A stretch of DNA of 64,000 nt from Cinnamomum chago (Eukaryota; Streptophyta; Magnoliopsida; Laurales; Lauraceae). Positions within the stretch are counted from its first letter, which is position 1; each line of letters opens with the position of its first letter. Under the pieces are notes generated by a model. The model was not told the DNA's origin. It did no database searches and saw nothing but the letters and a program-made list of their open reading frames with translations. The stretch is from positions 87,070,501-87,134,500 of the forward strand of contig CP142454.1 in assembly GCA_038049695.1 (NCBI GenBank), given 5' to 3'. The translations under genes and the position numbers were made by a program. This document shows positions 1 to 11,494 of this stretch, piece by piece.

Positions 1-872
1 TTTCTGTGTCAGAGTATTACTGGTCACTAGGTCTATTCTACTATGATATGTATATATATATGTACATCGATTGGGTCATATTCGATCAACTACAGTTGTA
101 ATTGGACGACTGATCACCGATGTGTGCGGACACTGTAATATCCGAATTGATTTTGAACCGGTTTATCCGGCCTACGATTACGAACCGGTTTATGACCGCC
201 GGCCTTTGAACGGATTTTCTCGCTTTACTAAGGCTAACTACCCAAAACAGTAGCATTGCTTCTATGTGTTTATTGTATTGCTCTATTGTGTAGATTCGGA
301 TATAGGTTATACGTTCTTTTCGTCATTATCGTGTTATTCTGTTATGATGATTACCTGATTTACTTACCTTGATCTTGTATTTTATTTATAAATTTTGCTT
401 TTTTGCTTGCTGTTTACCTTGTTTATTGGTGCATAGGTACCGATCCCTACTTTGCCGTGGATACAGATGAGGTTCAAACGTTTCAAGCGTTGGAGCCAAT
501 TGTTGAACCCAAGTGGAGAGCCGGAGATGGCTACGGAGTTGTCTGAGTCCGCACGAGAGTGACTTTCATCATAGAGACTATTTTAGTAGCAAATTATTCA
601 CAATGAACCTAATTTTATTTAGTTGTTTTGTTTAGGTTATTTTGGAAACTTTAACCTTAAATATTTAGTTGGTTTTGTGTTGGTTTGGATTTTGGATTTT
701 GGATATTGATACCAATTGATTTAATGCTTTCGCAAAGAGTTTATTATGACTCACCATGTTTCAAAATTTTTTGGGTTTAAATTTGGGAGCTTGTGTTGCA
801 TTAAACATAGGAAAATGAATGTTTATTTTTATTTCTCACATTATATATTGGTTGTATTTTGGGGACGTGACA
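1..872 (+). repeat. Ty3/gypsy-type LTR, right-hand part (solo or truncated)
   Basis: AT-rich non-coding sequence that ends in GGGGACGTGACA at 861-872, a terminus common in plant gypsy LTRs (ends in CA). No PBS or polypurine tract follows it and no partner LTR is in the window, so it is a solo LTR or one end of an element extending left. A short open frame at 71-253 is rich in repeated EPVY words and matches no family I recognise; I treat it as part of the repeat. Confidence 0.45.
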
Positions 873-900
873 CAACCCTTTGAACTAATCATTTGTGTGC

Positions 901-1180
901 AAATGGATGTAGCTTGCATATTTGAAAAGAAATTATAGCAAGTACATATGGCCATTACTCTATCATTAAGGAGAAATCGTCTTTAAATTGAATCGATGAA
1001 ATTGTCCAATGGTGGTTGTGACCAAAGAGAGCAGGTCTGCACTATGAAATATACTTTGCAAGTTACCTCTTTTATTGCATTCTTTTCTTCTTTATCATGG
1101 ATAATAAAGCAAGTGGGAGCTTTAGATATGATGCATAGAATAACATCATCAAATGTGGGAAGATGCAATGGCGCTTTAGG
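901..1180 (+). repeat. Decayed dispersed repeat, inverted partner of 36335-36613
   Basis: About 280 bp that align, in reverse complement and with scattered mismatches, to 36335-36613. Shared blocks include AAAAGAAATTATAGCAAG and CATATGGCCATTACTCTATC. No terminal repeats or duplications are evident. It is probably a fragment of an unidentified interspersed element; the alternative, a transduplicated host gene fragment, cannot be excluded. Confidence 0.6.
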
Positions 1181-2590
1181 CTCACTTTGCACTTTGCCAA
1201 AAGTGTATTGAGGGGGGCCTTCTTATTATAACTAGTGGCCCTACATTTAAGTCGAATCAAACTGGTTGTTATCTTAGCCATATTGTGTGACCCCTAATCA
1301 GTGACCATTGTGGCACATGTCCTTTCGGTTCAATCCAACCAAAGCCTAAGCCTCTAGTCCGTTGAACCAAAGCCCAAGTCTATGTGCTTATGATACCTGA
1401 ATATTTGTACGCGCCCAAAGTATATGTATCGATCGGACAGTGTCAGATTGCAGCTAACTGAGACATGTCCTCTGCCCGATCGATCTGACAGTTGATTGTC
1501 ACCCCGAAATTTGGGCTTTTTGCAACTTCTTCCCCAAGCCATTCCAAGGCTAAACCTGTGAAAATGAGCCTCCATTCTCCCCATTCATCACATAAACATT
1601 CAAAACAATAGAAACACTTCTATCACCATCCATCCATCATCAATCCGGGCCATTGATCTTCCAAATGAGCAAAAACCCATCCATCAATGGCCAAACTCCA
1701 TGAAAACAACCTCGAAGGTAGATCTAATCATTTCTAGCATAATATGAATAAAATTTTAGAATAAAAAATAGTAAACATGCATTCTATGCTAAGTGAGTAT
1801 ATTGCACTTGCCTCAAATCCGAATTTGCAAATGTAATGAGCAAAAAGAAGCAATCCAAGCTATCCAAACCTCTAATGGCCTTCTCACACCCAAACCAATC
1901 CAATCTACCAAACCTAACGCCCATTCCACAAGAAAATAGCTACTTAGAAAAGGAAATCTAAAGAGAAAGGAAATCATACAAAATCACATGGAAATTGAAC
2001 TAAGGAAAGAGGCTTACCTTGATTTGTAGAAGAAGAAGAGATTAATAAGGGGATTCTTTAGGGAAATGCAGTGGCAATAGTAGAAGATGGCTCCCTTCTA
2101 GATTAGGGTTTGAGCTAGGGTTTTAGAATTAGGGTTTCTAGAGTTAGGGTTTTTGGGAAATGAGAGATGAGATAAATGAGAGTGGATTTCGGGTTCCATT
2201 CCCAGTGCAATAGTTTAGCTTATATAGGCTAGGGATTGTGTAATTACCAATGGGCCTTTTAGTTTGCATAGGAATGTGGATAAGGACATGGGCAAAAAAG
2301 GTCTTTTATTAAGATTATAGAAGCTTTTCAATGTGGAAAACCCCTCCTATAAAACCCTATTTACTAGTAAGGGCCTCAAACATCTAGAACCCTATATAAA
2401 TTATAAAAGACACTATAGACTCTATAAAATACACAATAGTCCTAATTCCTAGAAAATAGGCTAATACTTAGGAAAAATATTATCTACCATCACTAATCCC
2501 TATTAATTAGTACAATTATACTACTATTACTATAATTAATAATATTCAAATTCAAAATGAGGGCCCACCAAGGGTGGGGCCTCACATAAT
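1181..2590. other. Gene-free AT-rich stretch
   Basis: No open frame with a recognisable protein, no tRNA-like or terminal-repeat structure. It contains pyrimidine/purine-biased low-complexity DNA and GGGTTT-like words near 2100-2160. Probably decayed repeat DNA. Confidence 0.5.
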
Positions 2591-2897
2591 CTATGGAATA
2601 AGAAGAAGAAGAAGAATGGAGAGAAGGTCGTGCATCCATAGATGATCGACAGTTCTATTTATATTCATATATATTAGGCCTTAATCAAGGCTCTAAATAT
2701 GTCAAGAGTATAAATCAGAATAATGAAAGAATAGAAAGAATATATCATAGACTATACAAGGAAATAAGAAGAGAGAAATTAGCTATACAAACTTAGATAC
2801 AAATCTAGATCATATCCCACGTGTGGGATTTATACATGGGCCTTGATGGGCTGGGCCTATTTTAAGGCATGTTATCTTCTACACTCCCCCTCAAATT
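2591..2897 (-). repeat. Copia-1 3' LTR with polypurine tract
   Basis: The right edge, CTTCTACA at about 2876-2883, is followed by CTCCCCCTCAAATTGATG. Read on the minus strand this is a purine tract (TTGAGGGGGAG) directly before the LTR. The same arrangement occurs beside the Copia-3 LTR at 59875. The outer (left) limit is a guess because the opposite LTR is absent. Confidence 0.5.
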
Positions 2898-5800
2898 GAT
2901 GTGGTAAGGTAGAAAACATCAATTTGCTAGTTAGATCATGATGACGTGTTTTGGGAAGTGCTTTTGTTAAAAGAAGAGAAATAAGGCAGAATTATCTTCT
3001 CAATAACAACATGTTGACGGATGAAGTGACAGTCAGTCTCAATGTGCTTTATTTTTTCATGAAAGACTGTATTATTGGCAATTCTGGTAGCACTGATATT
3101 TTCCTCTTGAAGAGGTGTAGAACTACCAACAAGAACACCTAATTCACAAAGAAGACGGCGTAGCTAAATGACTTTAGCACTGGTGGATGACATCGCCCGA
3201 TATTCTGCCTAGCAGAAGATTTTGATACAGTGGTTTGCGTTTTGCACTTCCACGAAATCAGAGATTCCCCAAAAAACATATACCGGCCAGTGGTAGACCT
3301 CCGAGAGTCTGGACAGCCAGCCCAGTCAGCATCCGCATAAGTCGATAAGTGCAGAGAAGTACTAGAAGGGTTGAAGAGACCATGATGAAGAGTTCCTTTA
3401 AAATAACAGAGTATGCGCAAGGCAGCAACAATGTGAGGTTTGTGGGGATTGCTAAAAAACTGGCTAACCAGATGAACTGCATGAGAAATATTAGGCCGAT
3501 TCATAGTTAAGTAGAGCAAACTACCAATTATCAGCCGGAAAACAGGGGGATCATCTAGGGGAGGGCCACCATCTATACTGATTTTGCTATTCAATTCCAT
3601 AGGCGTATCAAAAGTGTGAGCATCATCAAGCCTGGCCGAAGTAATCAAAACTGTAGCATACTTGCGTTGATGGACCCTAATGCCTGATTTGTTGCGCACA
3701 AACTCAAGCTCTAGAAAGTAGGTGAGAGGACCAAGATCCTTCATTCTGAAGTGGCGAGTAAGGTGGTGTTTGAGATCTGTAATGCCGGCAATATCATTTT
3801 TTCTGATAATCATATCATCAACATAGACTAAGAGGAATGAGTAGCCCTTCAGTGTCCATCACAAAAATAAGGAACTATCAGAGTGACTTTGACGAAATCC
3901 GGCTTAAAGGATTGCTGCCCGGAATTTATCGAACCATGCCCTTGGAGCTTGTTTAAGTCCATAAAGAGCTTTCTGCAATTTACAGACATACTTCGGAGGA
4001 CAAGCATATATTGGAAGAGGTTTTAAGTAAACAGTCTCTCGTAAGTCCCCATGAAGAAAAGCATTTTTGACATCCATTTGCCACAGAGGCCAGTTACGGG
4101 CTGCCGCGGCACAAAGAAGAGTACGAAAGGTGGTCATTTTAGCCATTGGGGAAAATGTTTCCTCATAGTCAATTCTATATTCCTGCTTATAACCCTACGC
4201 AACCAATCTGGCTTTGTAGCGATCAAGACTCCCATCTGAGTGAACTTTGACGGAATATATCAATTTACTGCCAATCACAGATGCTCCTTCAGGGGCCGGT
4301 ACCAATTCCCATGTTTGGTTTGCTTCAAGAACAAGCGATTCCTCATTCATAGCATCCTGCCAATAAGCGATCTTCAAAGCCTGTGAATATGAGGTGGGTT
4401 TAGGAGCACTATTCAAAGAAGTAAAAAGAGCAGAAAAACCATAGTGGTTAGGGGGAACAGAAGGACGACTAGAGCATCGTAGAGAGATGATGCTATCAGA
4501 AGAATCATTATTACCTGAAGGTTCAGTAGGTGGCACTGGAAGATAATTAGGAGTGGGAGTCACTATAGGAGGGACTGTGTTCCGCCGGATATAGACTTTG
4601 GGAAGAGTTGATAGAGAAGCAGATTCCGGAAATTGTGGTAGATAGAACACATCAATAGGATGACTACTCAAACATAAAGAAAAGAAGGGAATCTGTTCCA
4701 AGAAAATCACATTACGAGATATTCGCATGCTTTTTTCAAATTGATCATAACACAAAAACCCTTTGTGTTCATTACTGTAACCCAGAAAGATGCATTTGGC
4801 AGCCCGTGGTGATAATTTAGTGCGCTAGTAGGTAGAAGATGAACAAAGCACAAGAAGCCACAAACACGCAAGCGAGAGTATGGAGGTGTATGACCAAAGA
4901 GAACTCTGTAAGGAGTAGTCTTTCCTAGAACAGTACTAGGAAGATGATTGATAAGATACACAATGGTTTGTGCAGCATCACACCAAAATTTGGGAGAAAG
5001 TAATTATGTAATTAAAAGAGTACAAATAGTTTCAAGAATGTGTATGTTCTTTCTTTCTACAATTTCATTTTGTTGAGGAGTATGCGGACATGATTTTTGG
5101 TGAAGAATGCCTTCATCAGAAAGTAAGGCAGTGAAATCATGAGATATGTATTCTCCACCAGAATCTGATCTAATAATCCTTATATCTCTCTGAAATTGGG
5201 TTTGGACCATGTTATAAAATCTTTGAAAAATAAACGGCACTTCAGATTTCAAGCGCATGAAATAAATCCAAGTATAACGGGAATGACCATCAATAAAGGT
5301 CACATAGTACTTGAATCCCGTCCTACTTAAGGCAAAAGCAATTCCTCAAACATCAATGTAAGTAATGTCAAAAGATTCCAATTCACAAGTATGAATAGAA
5401 AAGGGCAAAATATGACTCTTACTTAAGCAACATGTTTCACACTTTGATTGAGAGAAAGAAGACATCATTTTATTATCAAAAGTAGAGTCCAAACAACCAA
5501 TCTTAAACAAGGAAATTAAATGAGCATTGTTCACATGACCAAGACGTTTATGACAAACAATCCACAATTTATTTAAATTATAAGAAGAATAAGCAAAGAA
5601 GGAATGATGTCCAATGTCCAACAAAAACAGACGCCCATGTTTACTCCCCGTCGTAATCACCTTCTTAGTTTGTCGCCCCTGTATAACACAACCAGAGGAA
5701 GAAAAATGAACAAGATATCCATCACCAATAAGTTGTCCTGCAGAAAGTAAACTGGCTGATAATTTTGGAACAAAATAGACATTGTGAAGGATGATGGATT

Positions 5801-6527
5801 GGCCAGAGACACTAGATAAATAATGGCACCAACTCCAGAGATGAGTAGTTGATCTCCATTAGCAGTGATTATTTTTTCTTTTCCAAGATAAGGGTGGGAA
5901 TCTGTAAAGCTATGTTCTACAAATGTCATGTGATTTGAGGCTCCTGAATCTAAAAATCATGTGAATGGAGTGATAGAAGAAGTAAAGGCTGAAGAATGGA
6001 AGGCAAGAAATGCTATAGGAGAATGAGTTTGATACTGACCACTAGTAATACCCATAGATGCATATGCTGAGGTGACTGTGTTTTGAATCAGTTCTTGAAT
6101 CTGAGCAGGGGTCATGGATATAGCCCCAGATGAAGTGCTTCCTGTATTATATAATGGTGCTTGAGCCTGGAATGCAGTTGGAATATTCTGTCTTGGCAGA
6201 TTGGAGGGAGGCTTCTTTGGTTGTGTCTCATTACTTCGCTGTAAGCTGTTGCAGTCATCAATAAGATGATCAGAGCGTTTGCAGTATCTGCAAATCAATT
6301 TCTTGCGGTAATTTTTGGCATTGAGTGAGCTTCGGATTGGGGGTTGCTAGAAAAGCAGAGTCAACCGGAAGAGGTGCGAGAAAGGCCTTTGGTTCTTTAA
6401 GGATAACACGCTCTAAGGTGAGACGAAGTTCTTCGCGAAGGACTTCTTGAAAGCAATTATCAAGATTAGCAAAAGTTCTCTGTTCATGAGGGCAGACCGA
6501 ACCGATTCAAAGTCTGGTATTAATTTA
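2884..6527 (-). mobile_element. Copia-1: fragmented Ty1/copia retrotransposon
   Basis: Minus-strand remnants appear in normal copia order. Gag with a zinc-knuckle start CRYCKRSDH and a Q/P-rich tail lies at about 5957-6527. A protease-region remnant is at 5657-5929, and GAG-pre-integrase and the integrase core at 4707-5660 (motifs RLGH, DSGGEY, TPQQN). The linker and reverse transcriptase ([30 protein letters not shown]) lie at about 3800-4750. The RT end and RNase H (DADWAGC, RRSTTG) are at 3139-3800. Several stops and frameshifts separate the pieces, so it is not autonomous. The 5' end (gag N-terminus, PBS, 5' LTR) is missing, cut off where pararetroviral sequence begins near 6530. Confidence 0.9.
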
Positions 6528-6545
6528 GTTTTTATTCAGCAATAA

Positions 6546-6660
6546 ATGCGGCATTGTTGTGGCTGCAATATTTGTATTACTGTAGCCACAATTATTGACT
6601 TTTGCATGGGAGAGATGAGGAGGCATTTGCATAGTCATGAGGACTATCATAAGGTGAGGG
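6546..6660. repeat. Direct repeat at left end of the pararetroviral insert
   Basis: About 115 bp matching 14166-14282 in the same orientation with roughly ten mismatches. Shared words include TGTAGCCACAATT and GGAGGCATTTGCATAGTCAT. It is non-coding, so probably the viral intergenic region present twice. Confidence 0.75.
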
Positions 6661-7083
6661 CCACCATTAGCCTACATTGTTGACTTCTGAGATATCTTTG
6701 CATTCTTTTATGATTTAGGAATTCATTCATACGAATGAAGGTGATTATTTTATAAAGGCATTTAAGACAAACCAAGGACATGACCCATGGTCATAAATGT
6801 GCTTGTATGACTTATGTGATACAAATTCATTTTTTAAGGCTACTTATTGATATTGATGTGAGCAATTTTTTATGCATGGCATGGCATTTCTTTGGGGCAC
6901 TTGGCACCTTGAGGAGAGATTAGCTGACTGACGGTATTTTGCATTCGAGACATCTGTATAGCCGAAATAACTCTGCATTGGGATTTAAGCGAGAGATGCA
7001 TATGGCATTATTGTATGTCGGCAAACTGTTTGTGCTAGATTTTTTAGGAATCATTGATGAGGTATTGATATGGATCTTGAGGA

Positions 7084-8309
7084 CTAGGGGTCATACATCA
7101 TAATCAATTTCTTTTTGAAATAGCTAGATGAGTTGTCTCTGTGTTCTTTCAGTAATATCAAGAGACGATGCATCTTTGAATTTCTTGAGGATGTCATCAA
7201 GAACTGTATGGCTTGATAGAAGGGGATCATAATATACGAAAGTGTCGTCTGCAAGGTCTTCATATAGACATAAAACACGACGACCATCGCTCCAGATTCT
7301 CTTAAAAGTGAGGGCAAACTCGAGATGTCTTTTAAATTGATGAACCTTTGATTTTGATCTGCTTGAATATTGTAGAATTGTAGACACTCCAAGCTGTAGC
7401 TGATGGTTGCAGCATCTGAAGATTCAAAGCTTTCTGTTTGATTCCAGTTTCTGTCTGGAAGATGTTCATAGTCATTGATAGGAATACTGTATTTTTGACA
7501 GAACAAATCTCCATCTTCATAATTCATGAGGGTCCATAATTGATATGGCTGATAGAATCTGAATTCATCTCTTTCTCCAAGTGTAGAAGAGATCGTTATG
7601 AGAATATTTCGCTTGGTGATGCCAAGGCAACTGAGAGCATATTTGACAATTGCAGGCAATTGTCGCATTATTGCAAGATTATCTCTGTCGAGAATAAATC
7701 GATGAACTAGGCCCTTTTCAATATAAGAAATATCGAACTCTTCCGCTGGCAATAACAGTTTTAGAAAATTAGTGGCCAGCTGAGGTATCATGCTTGATGC
7801 ATTAAACGCTCCATTATCTGACAAGATAAAGTTTCATTTCTAATTCTTGCAGCTAAATCATCCGGAAGAAGGGTATTAACCTTTTCCAAGAGTTGTGTTC
7901 TGTATTCAATTGGAGGGATAGATGACGGTGCACATTGTTGTTCTAACATATGAATTTTTGCTTCCAGATATTTGATATGATTGGCCAGATTAGATAGGTG
8001 CTTTCGCATTAGGTAATTGCATTAGCCAGAAAGACATGCACTCCAAATATTGTCAATAAGAATTTGAGAAGCCGTAAAGGGGATTGGATAGAAGGATGGG
8101 AAAGGAATTTGAAACGAAGTTTCTTCATTAATAAGGACAGATGCTTTATTGGACTTTATGGGCTGTTTGCATTTATCCTCAGACAGTAATGTTTCCCTAT
8201 GGGAAGAGAAATTAAAATGTTTATTGAAAAGCTTTATTGATGTAATAAAATTGCCTTTTGAAATCTGAATATGTATGCAATTAAAAATTAATTTCATTGA
8301 CTCTGCCAA
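7084..8309 (-). pseudogene. Unrecognised viral reading frame downstream of the protease
   Basis: Two or three overlapping minus-strand frames (8022-8309, 7788-8009, 7084-7824) occupy the place where a caulimovirid would normally have reverse transcriptase. I find no YXDD box and no RNase H motif. The middle piece has a predicted coiled coil (about residues 5-25, LANHIKYLEAKIHMLEQ). The largest piece, 246 codons, has no motif I recognise. Florendoviruses are known to carry a second frame of unknown function, and some had bipartite genomes; this could correspond to that frame. The alternative is that RT was deleted and this is unrelated sequence. Frames are broken. Confidence 0.45.
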
Positions 8310-8329
8310 GCCATGGGCTTTCTATGAAT

Positions 8330-8660
8330 TCAAGATTTATTGGTTTGTCATCAATTAATTCATGAATTCCGTTTGTGTCTACGAGAAATGGCTGAAATTT
8401 TAATAAAAAGGGAGTTCCTGTGATGACATCATTTGTTAATACTTTTGTTATAGCGAATGAAGTCTGAATGCATTTTCCTCTTTTGCAAACATGTGCATTT
8501 GGAATTTTATAATTGACTATTATTTTTTTTCCATTTGCAGTGCCAATTGTGTAATTTATTTATTTAAAAAAAATATTTTGTAGGAATTAATCCTCTCTCT
8601 TATACAATTTACATCGGCTCCACTGTCAATTAAACAATCAACAGATAGATTAAATTCTTT
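8330..8660 (-). pseudogene. Pararetroviral aspartic protease remnant
   Basis: The minus strand reads through an active-site motif IDSGADVNC at about 8610-8640, the catalytic triad D-S/T-G of retropepsins. About 60 codons later comes NDVITGTPFLLKF, the usual flap/C-terminal segment of caulimovirid proteases. A stop lies near 8290, and another interrupts the region between the motifs. It follows the capsid region in the expected order. In exogenous relatives it cleaves the polyprotein; here it is inactive. Confidence 0.75.
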
Positions 8661-10400
8661 AATTTTTAGAGTTATGGTTGTATACCATTTTATGGTAATG
8701 ATATTTAGTGATGGAATTTATAAATTCTTGAATTTCATCATTAAATTCTTTTTCTAGATTGGTGTCTTCTTGATTGTTTGTATCTATTTCTTTTCCTAAT
8801 TCAAGGATTTCAATTCTTGTTCTTAATTTAGCAATTTCTTGAGTTACTTCTTCTTTTAATTGAGCAATTTCATGTTTTGTTTCAGTTATTTCGTTTTGAA
8901 GGTCTTGAATGGTTAAAGATTTTGAAGAGTTTAATTTTTGAGAGAGAATATCTTTCATTGAAATTGGTTTAAAATCTTTATTTTTCTTTGAAGGTTTTTC
9001 TAAGGATTTATCTTCAAGCATTTTTCTATAATATTTTCTTTTTTCTTCTTCAAATGAAATATTTTCTATTAATTTTAGAAGTGATTCATCTTGAGCATTT
9101 AATACATTTATTGAGAAATATGAAGATGAGGATGAGGAATCAGAGGAACTTTCATCGCTTTCGCAACATACACATATATCTTCACCATCTTCTGAATTAT
9201 GAGAATGATAATCTAATTCATTTATTTTCTTTTTGGAATCTTTATCAAAACAGTTATTTGAAAAGTATCATTCTTTTCCACATTTATAACAGGTGTAATC
9301 AGATTTATTAGTTTTATGTCTTGAAGAAGAGCTTGATTTTCTTTTCTTATAATCACTTCTTTCTTTTTTTTCTTTTCTTAAAATATTTTTTATGTGATTT
9401 ATATGGTTTTTCATTATTAAAATGCTTTTTATTTTTAGAGTGATGATTTGTTTTATGAATTCTATTGGATGGATTTTGTAGGGGCTTATAGCCAAATTGA
9501 TAGCAAAGATCCCGTAACTCTTGTTTACCAATTTTCTTTTGTTTATGTAAATCTATTTTAACATAACGACATACCAACACGAGAAATTTTTTGAATTAAA
9601 TCTCCATATGTATAGTTGGCATAATTTAATCTTCCATTATTTTGTTCTCTTAGAACATTTTTTACTTTTTCTGCAAAATGAATTGGAAGTCCTGAAATAA
9701 ATTTTTCTTTCCAAAATTCTTCATTAGAATTAAATAATTGAAAGACAAGAGAGAGAAAAACATCTTTATACCATTTGAAATCAGATAAAGTTCTGCAACG
9801 TAGATTAATTAATTGTTCTTTGTGTTTTTGTATTTGATTGCTAACATTACCATAAAATTGATAAGAATGATATGAATTAATGTTTCAACTGCATTAAAAA
9901 TAGTTTGACCATTAACAGTAAGAAGATGTTTTCCTTCTTCATTTAGTTTGACTAAATTTAGTATGCTAGTTCTTTGGACTGGTGTAAGATAATATTTCCA
10001 CTAGCCATGAAGTTGACCGGTAAATCTGATAGTGATTGGTGTTACCATTTCAGCTTGTGAATTGCCATGAATTAGGCTTGCATTAGTATAGACAATCATG
10101 TTTCTTAAAATATTAAGAATTCCATATTCAGTGAGTCCATCAATATTCCATTCCACTAATGAACTACCGTCATATTTGTAATTTGCTATATCTTGGATTT
10201 CTTCATATTGTAAATTCATTGGAGATGGTCTACTATAATAATTCTTTGTCTTTGAAGTATGAATTTTAGGAGAGAATATTTTATTGATTTGAGGAATATG
10301 AGTGATAGATTGATTGTCAAATTCGTCATTAGATTCATCTGTATTTGATTTGGAGGAATTAGGAATTATTGGTCCTTCTACAACCATATTTATTGATTTT
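8659..10400 (-). pseudogene. Pararetroviral capsid (coat) protein region, broken
   Basis: The minus strand contains, in order, an acidic N-terminal segment (10001-10387), a capsid core (about 9540-10000) with the typical final LRDLCYQFG motif, a lysine/serine-rich basic stretch (9310-9450), a zinc-knuckle site (about 9256-9300), and an acidic tail with a long coiled coil (8659-9021, heptads around ITETKHEIAQLKEEV). The knuckle is degenerate: CYKCGKE is followed by a stop, and the histidine position has become tyrosine. At least one frameshift lies near 9530 and a stop near 10000. In relatives this protein packages viral RNA/DNA; this copy cannot be made. Confidence 0.75.
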
Positions 10401-10784
10401 CCTTTATCAAGGGTATCTGATCTTAAGAATATTTCATTTTTAAAATCAGTAGGGAATTTTAAAGGTTTTTTTTTGTCTAATGTTAATTTTGATATGAAGT
10501 CTGAGCATAGTGTTGGAACTTCTCTTGTTATTTTGAATTGAGTTGATGAACTTGATTCTTGTTGAGAGATTATATTTTCGATTCTTAGTGTTTGTGATCC
10601 AATGGTTTGTAAATAAAGGTTTGTGAAATTGTTTTAATCTATTCTATGGGATAAATGTTCGACAGTAATGAGTTTGGAGTTTGGATTCATTTGAACATTT
10701 TTTTAATGGAGTAGCATTTATTTCTTTATATTTTATGGTAGAGAAAGGATGGTGTACCGATTCAAATTTACGTTTTTCTATTTC

Positions 10785-11494
10785 CTAAGATTGTGTGGAT
10801 TTATTAATTGTCATTATAGTTCCTTTTTTATTTATTTTTGACGTTATGGATTTAGGTGTGGTTACTTTATTTTTGAAATTTGTAAGGAATAAAGTAGTTA
10901 CTCCTTTGATTTGTGATGAATAGGCAATTTTAGGGACAATTGTATTCATTACTTTATAATAAATTCTATACGATTGCAACATTTTGTAATTGAGGCTTTA
11001 TATTGAATCCTTTTGTGTGGATACCTAGAGTGATAGCTTCAAAGGCATCTGTATCATGAAGTGATACTGTGAAATTAAGAAAGCAATTAAAAAAGGCAGG
11101 GCCATCATGAAGACTGGCTTCTACCATCCCTATTAGGGAATCTTTGAATGATTCATGTCTTTTATCTCGAACATAAGCGATACAAGATGTATTCAAACCA
11201 ACTCTGGTTAATGGCTTTATTGTAACATGAATTAGTCCTATATGCAAGCATTTATATTTTGATTTATGCATGTCAATTCTTTTTAAAGGAATTAAATGTA
11301 GATTTTCTTCATTTTGCTGTATTGAGAGTTTCTTCAACCGTTTTGATTACATAATCTGATTTTATTTTGAAAGTTCATTCTTTATAGTTTTCTGTTAAAA
11401 AGACTTTAGGAATTGTCCAATCTTGGATTGATTTTTCTATATCATCAAAACTTATTTCTTCTAAATTTCTAATTGAAATTTTATTTATTGTTGG
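10785..11494 (-). pseudogene. Pararetroviral movement protein remnant (30K superfamily)
   Basis: The minus strand carries the hallmark block of caulimovirid movement proteins, IKPLTRVGLNTS followed by DSLIGMVEASLHDGPAFFN, at about 11100-11230. An RIYYKVMN segment lies downstream near 10960. Members form tubules through plasmodesmata for cell-to-cell movement. At least one stop (about 11330) and a frameshift near 10970 break it. Its upstream (5') part is interrupted at 11494 by solo LTR A, inserted with a GTTGG duplication. Confidence 0.8.

Noticed and set aside
9353-9580. Lysine-rich frame as an independent basic protein
   Set aside because: It is a frame-shifted piece of the pararetroviral capsid region; its neighbours continue the same domain.
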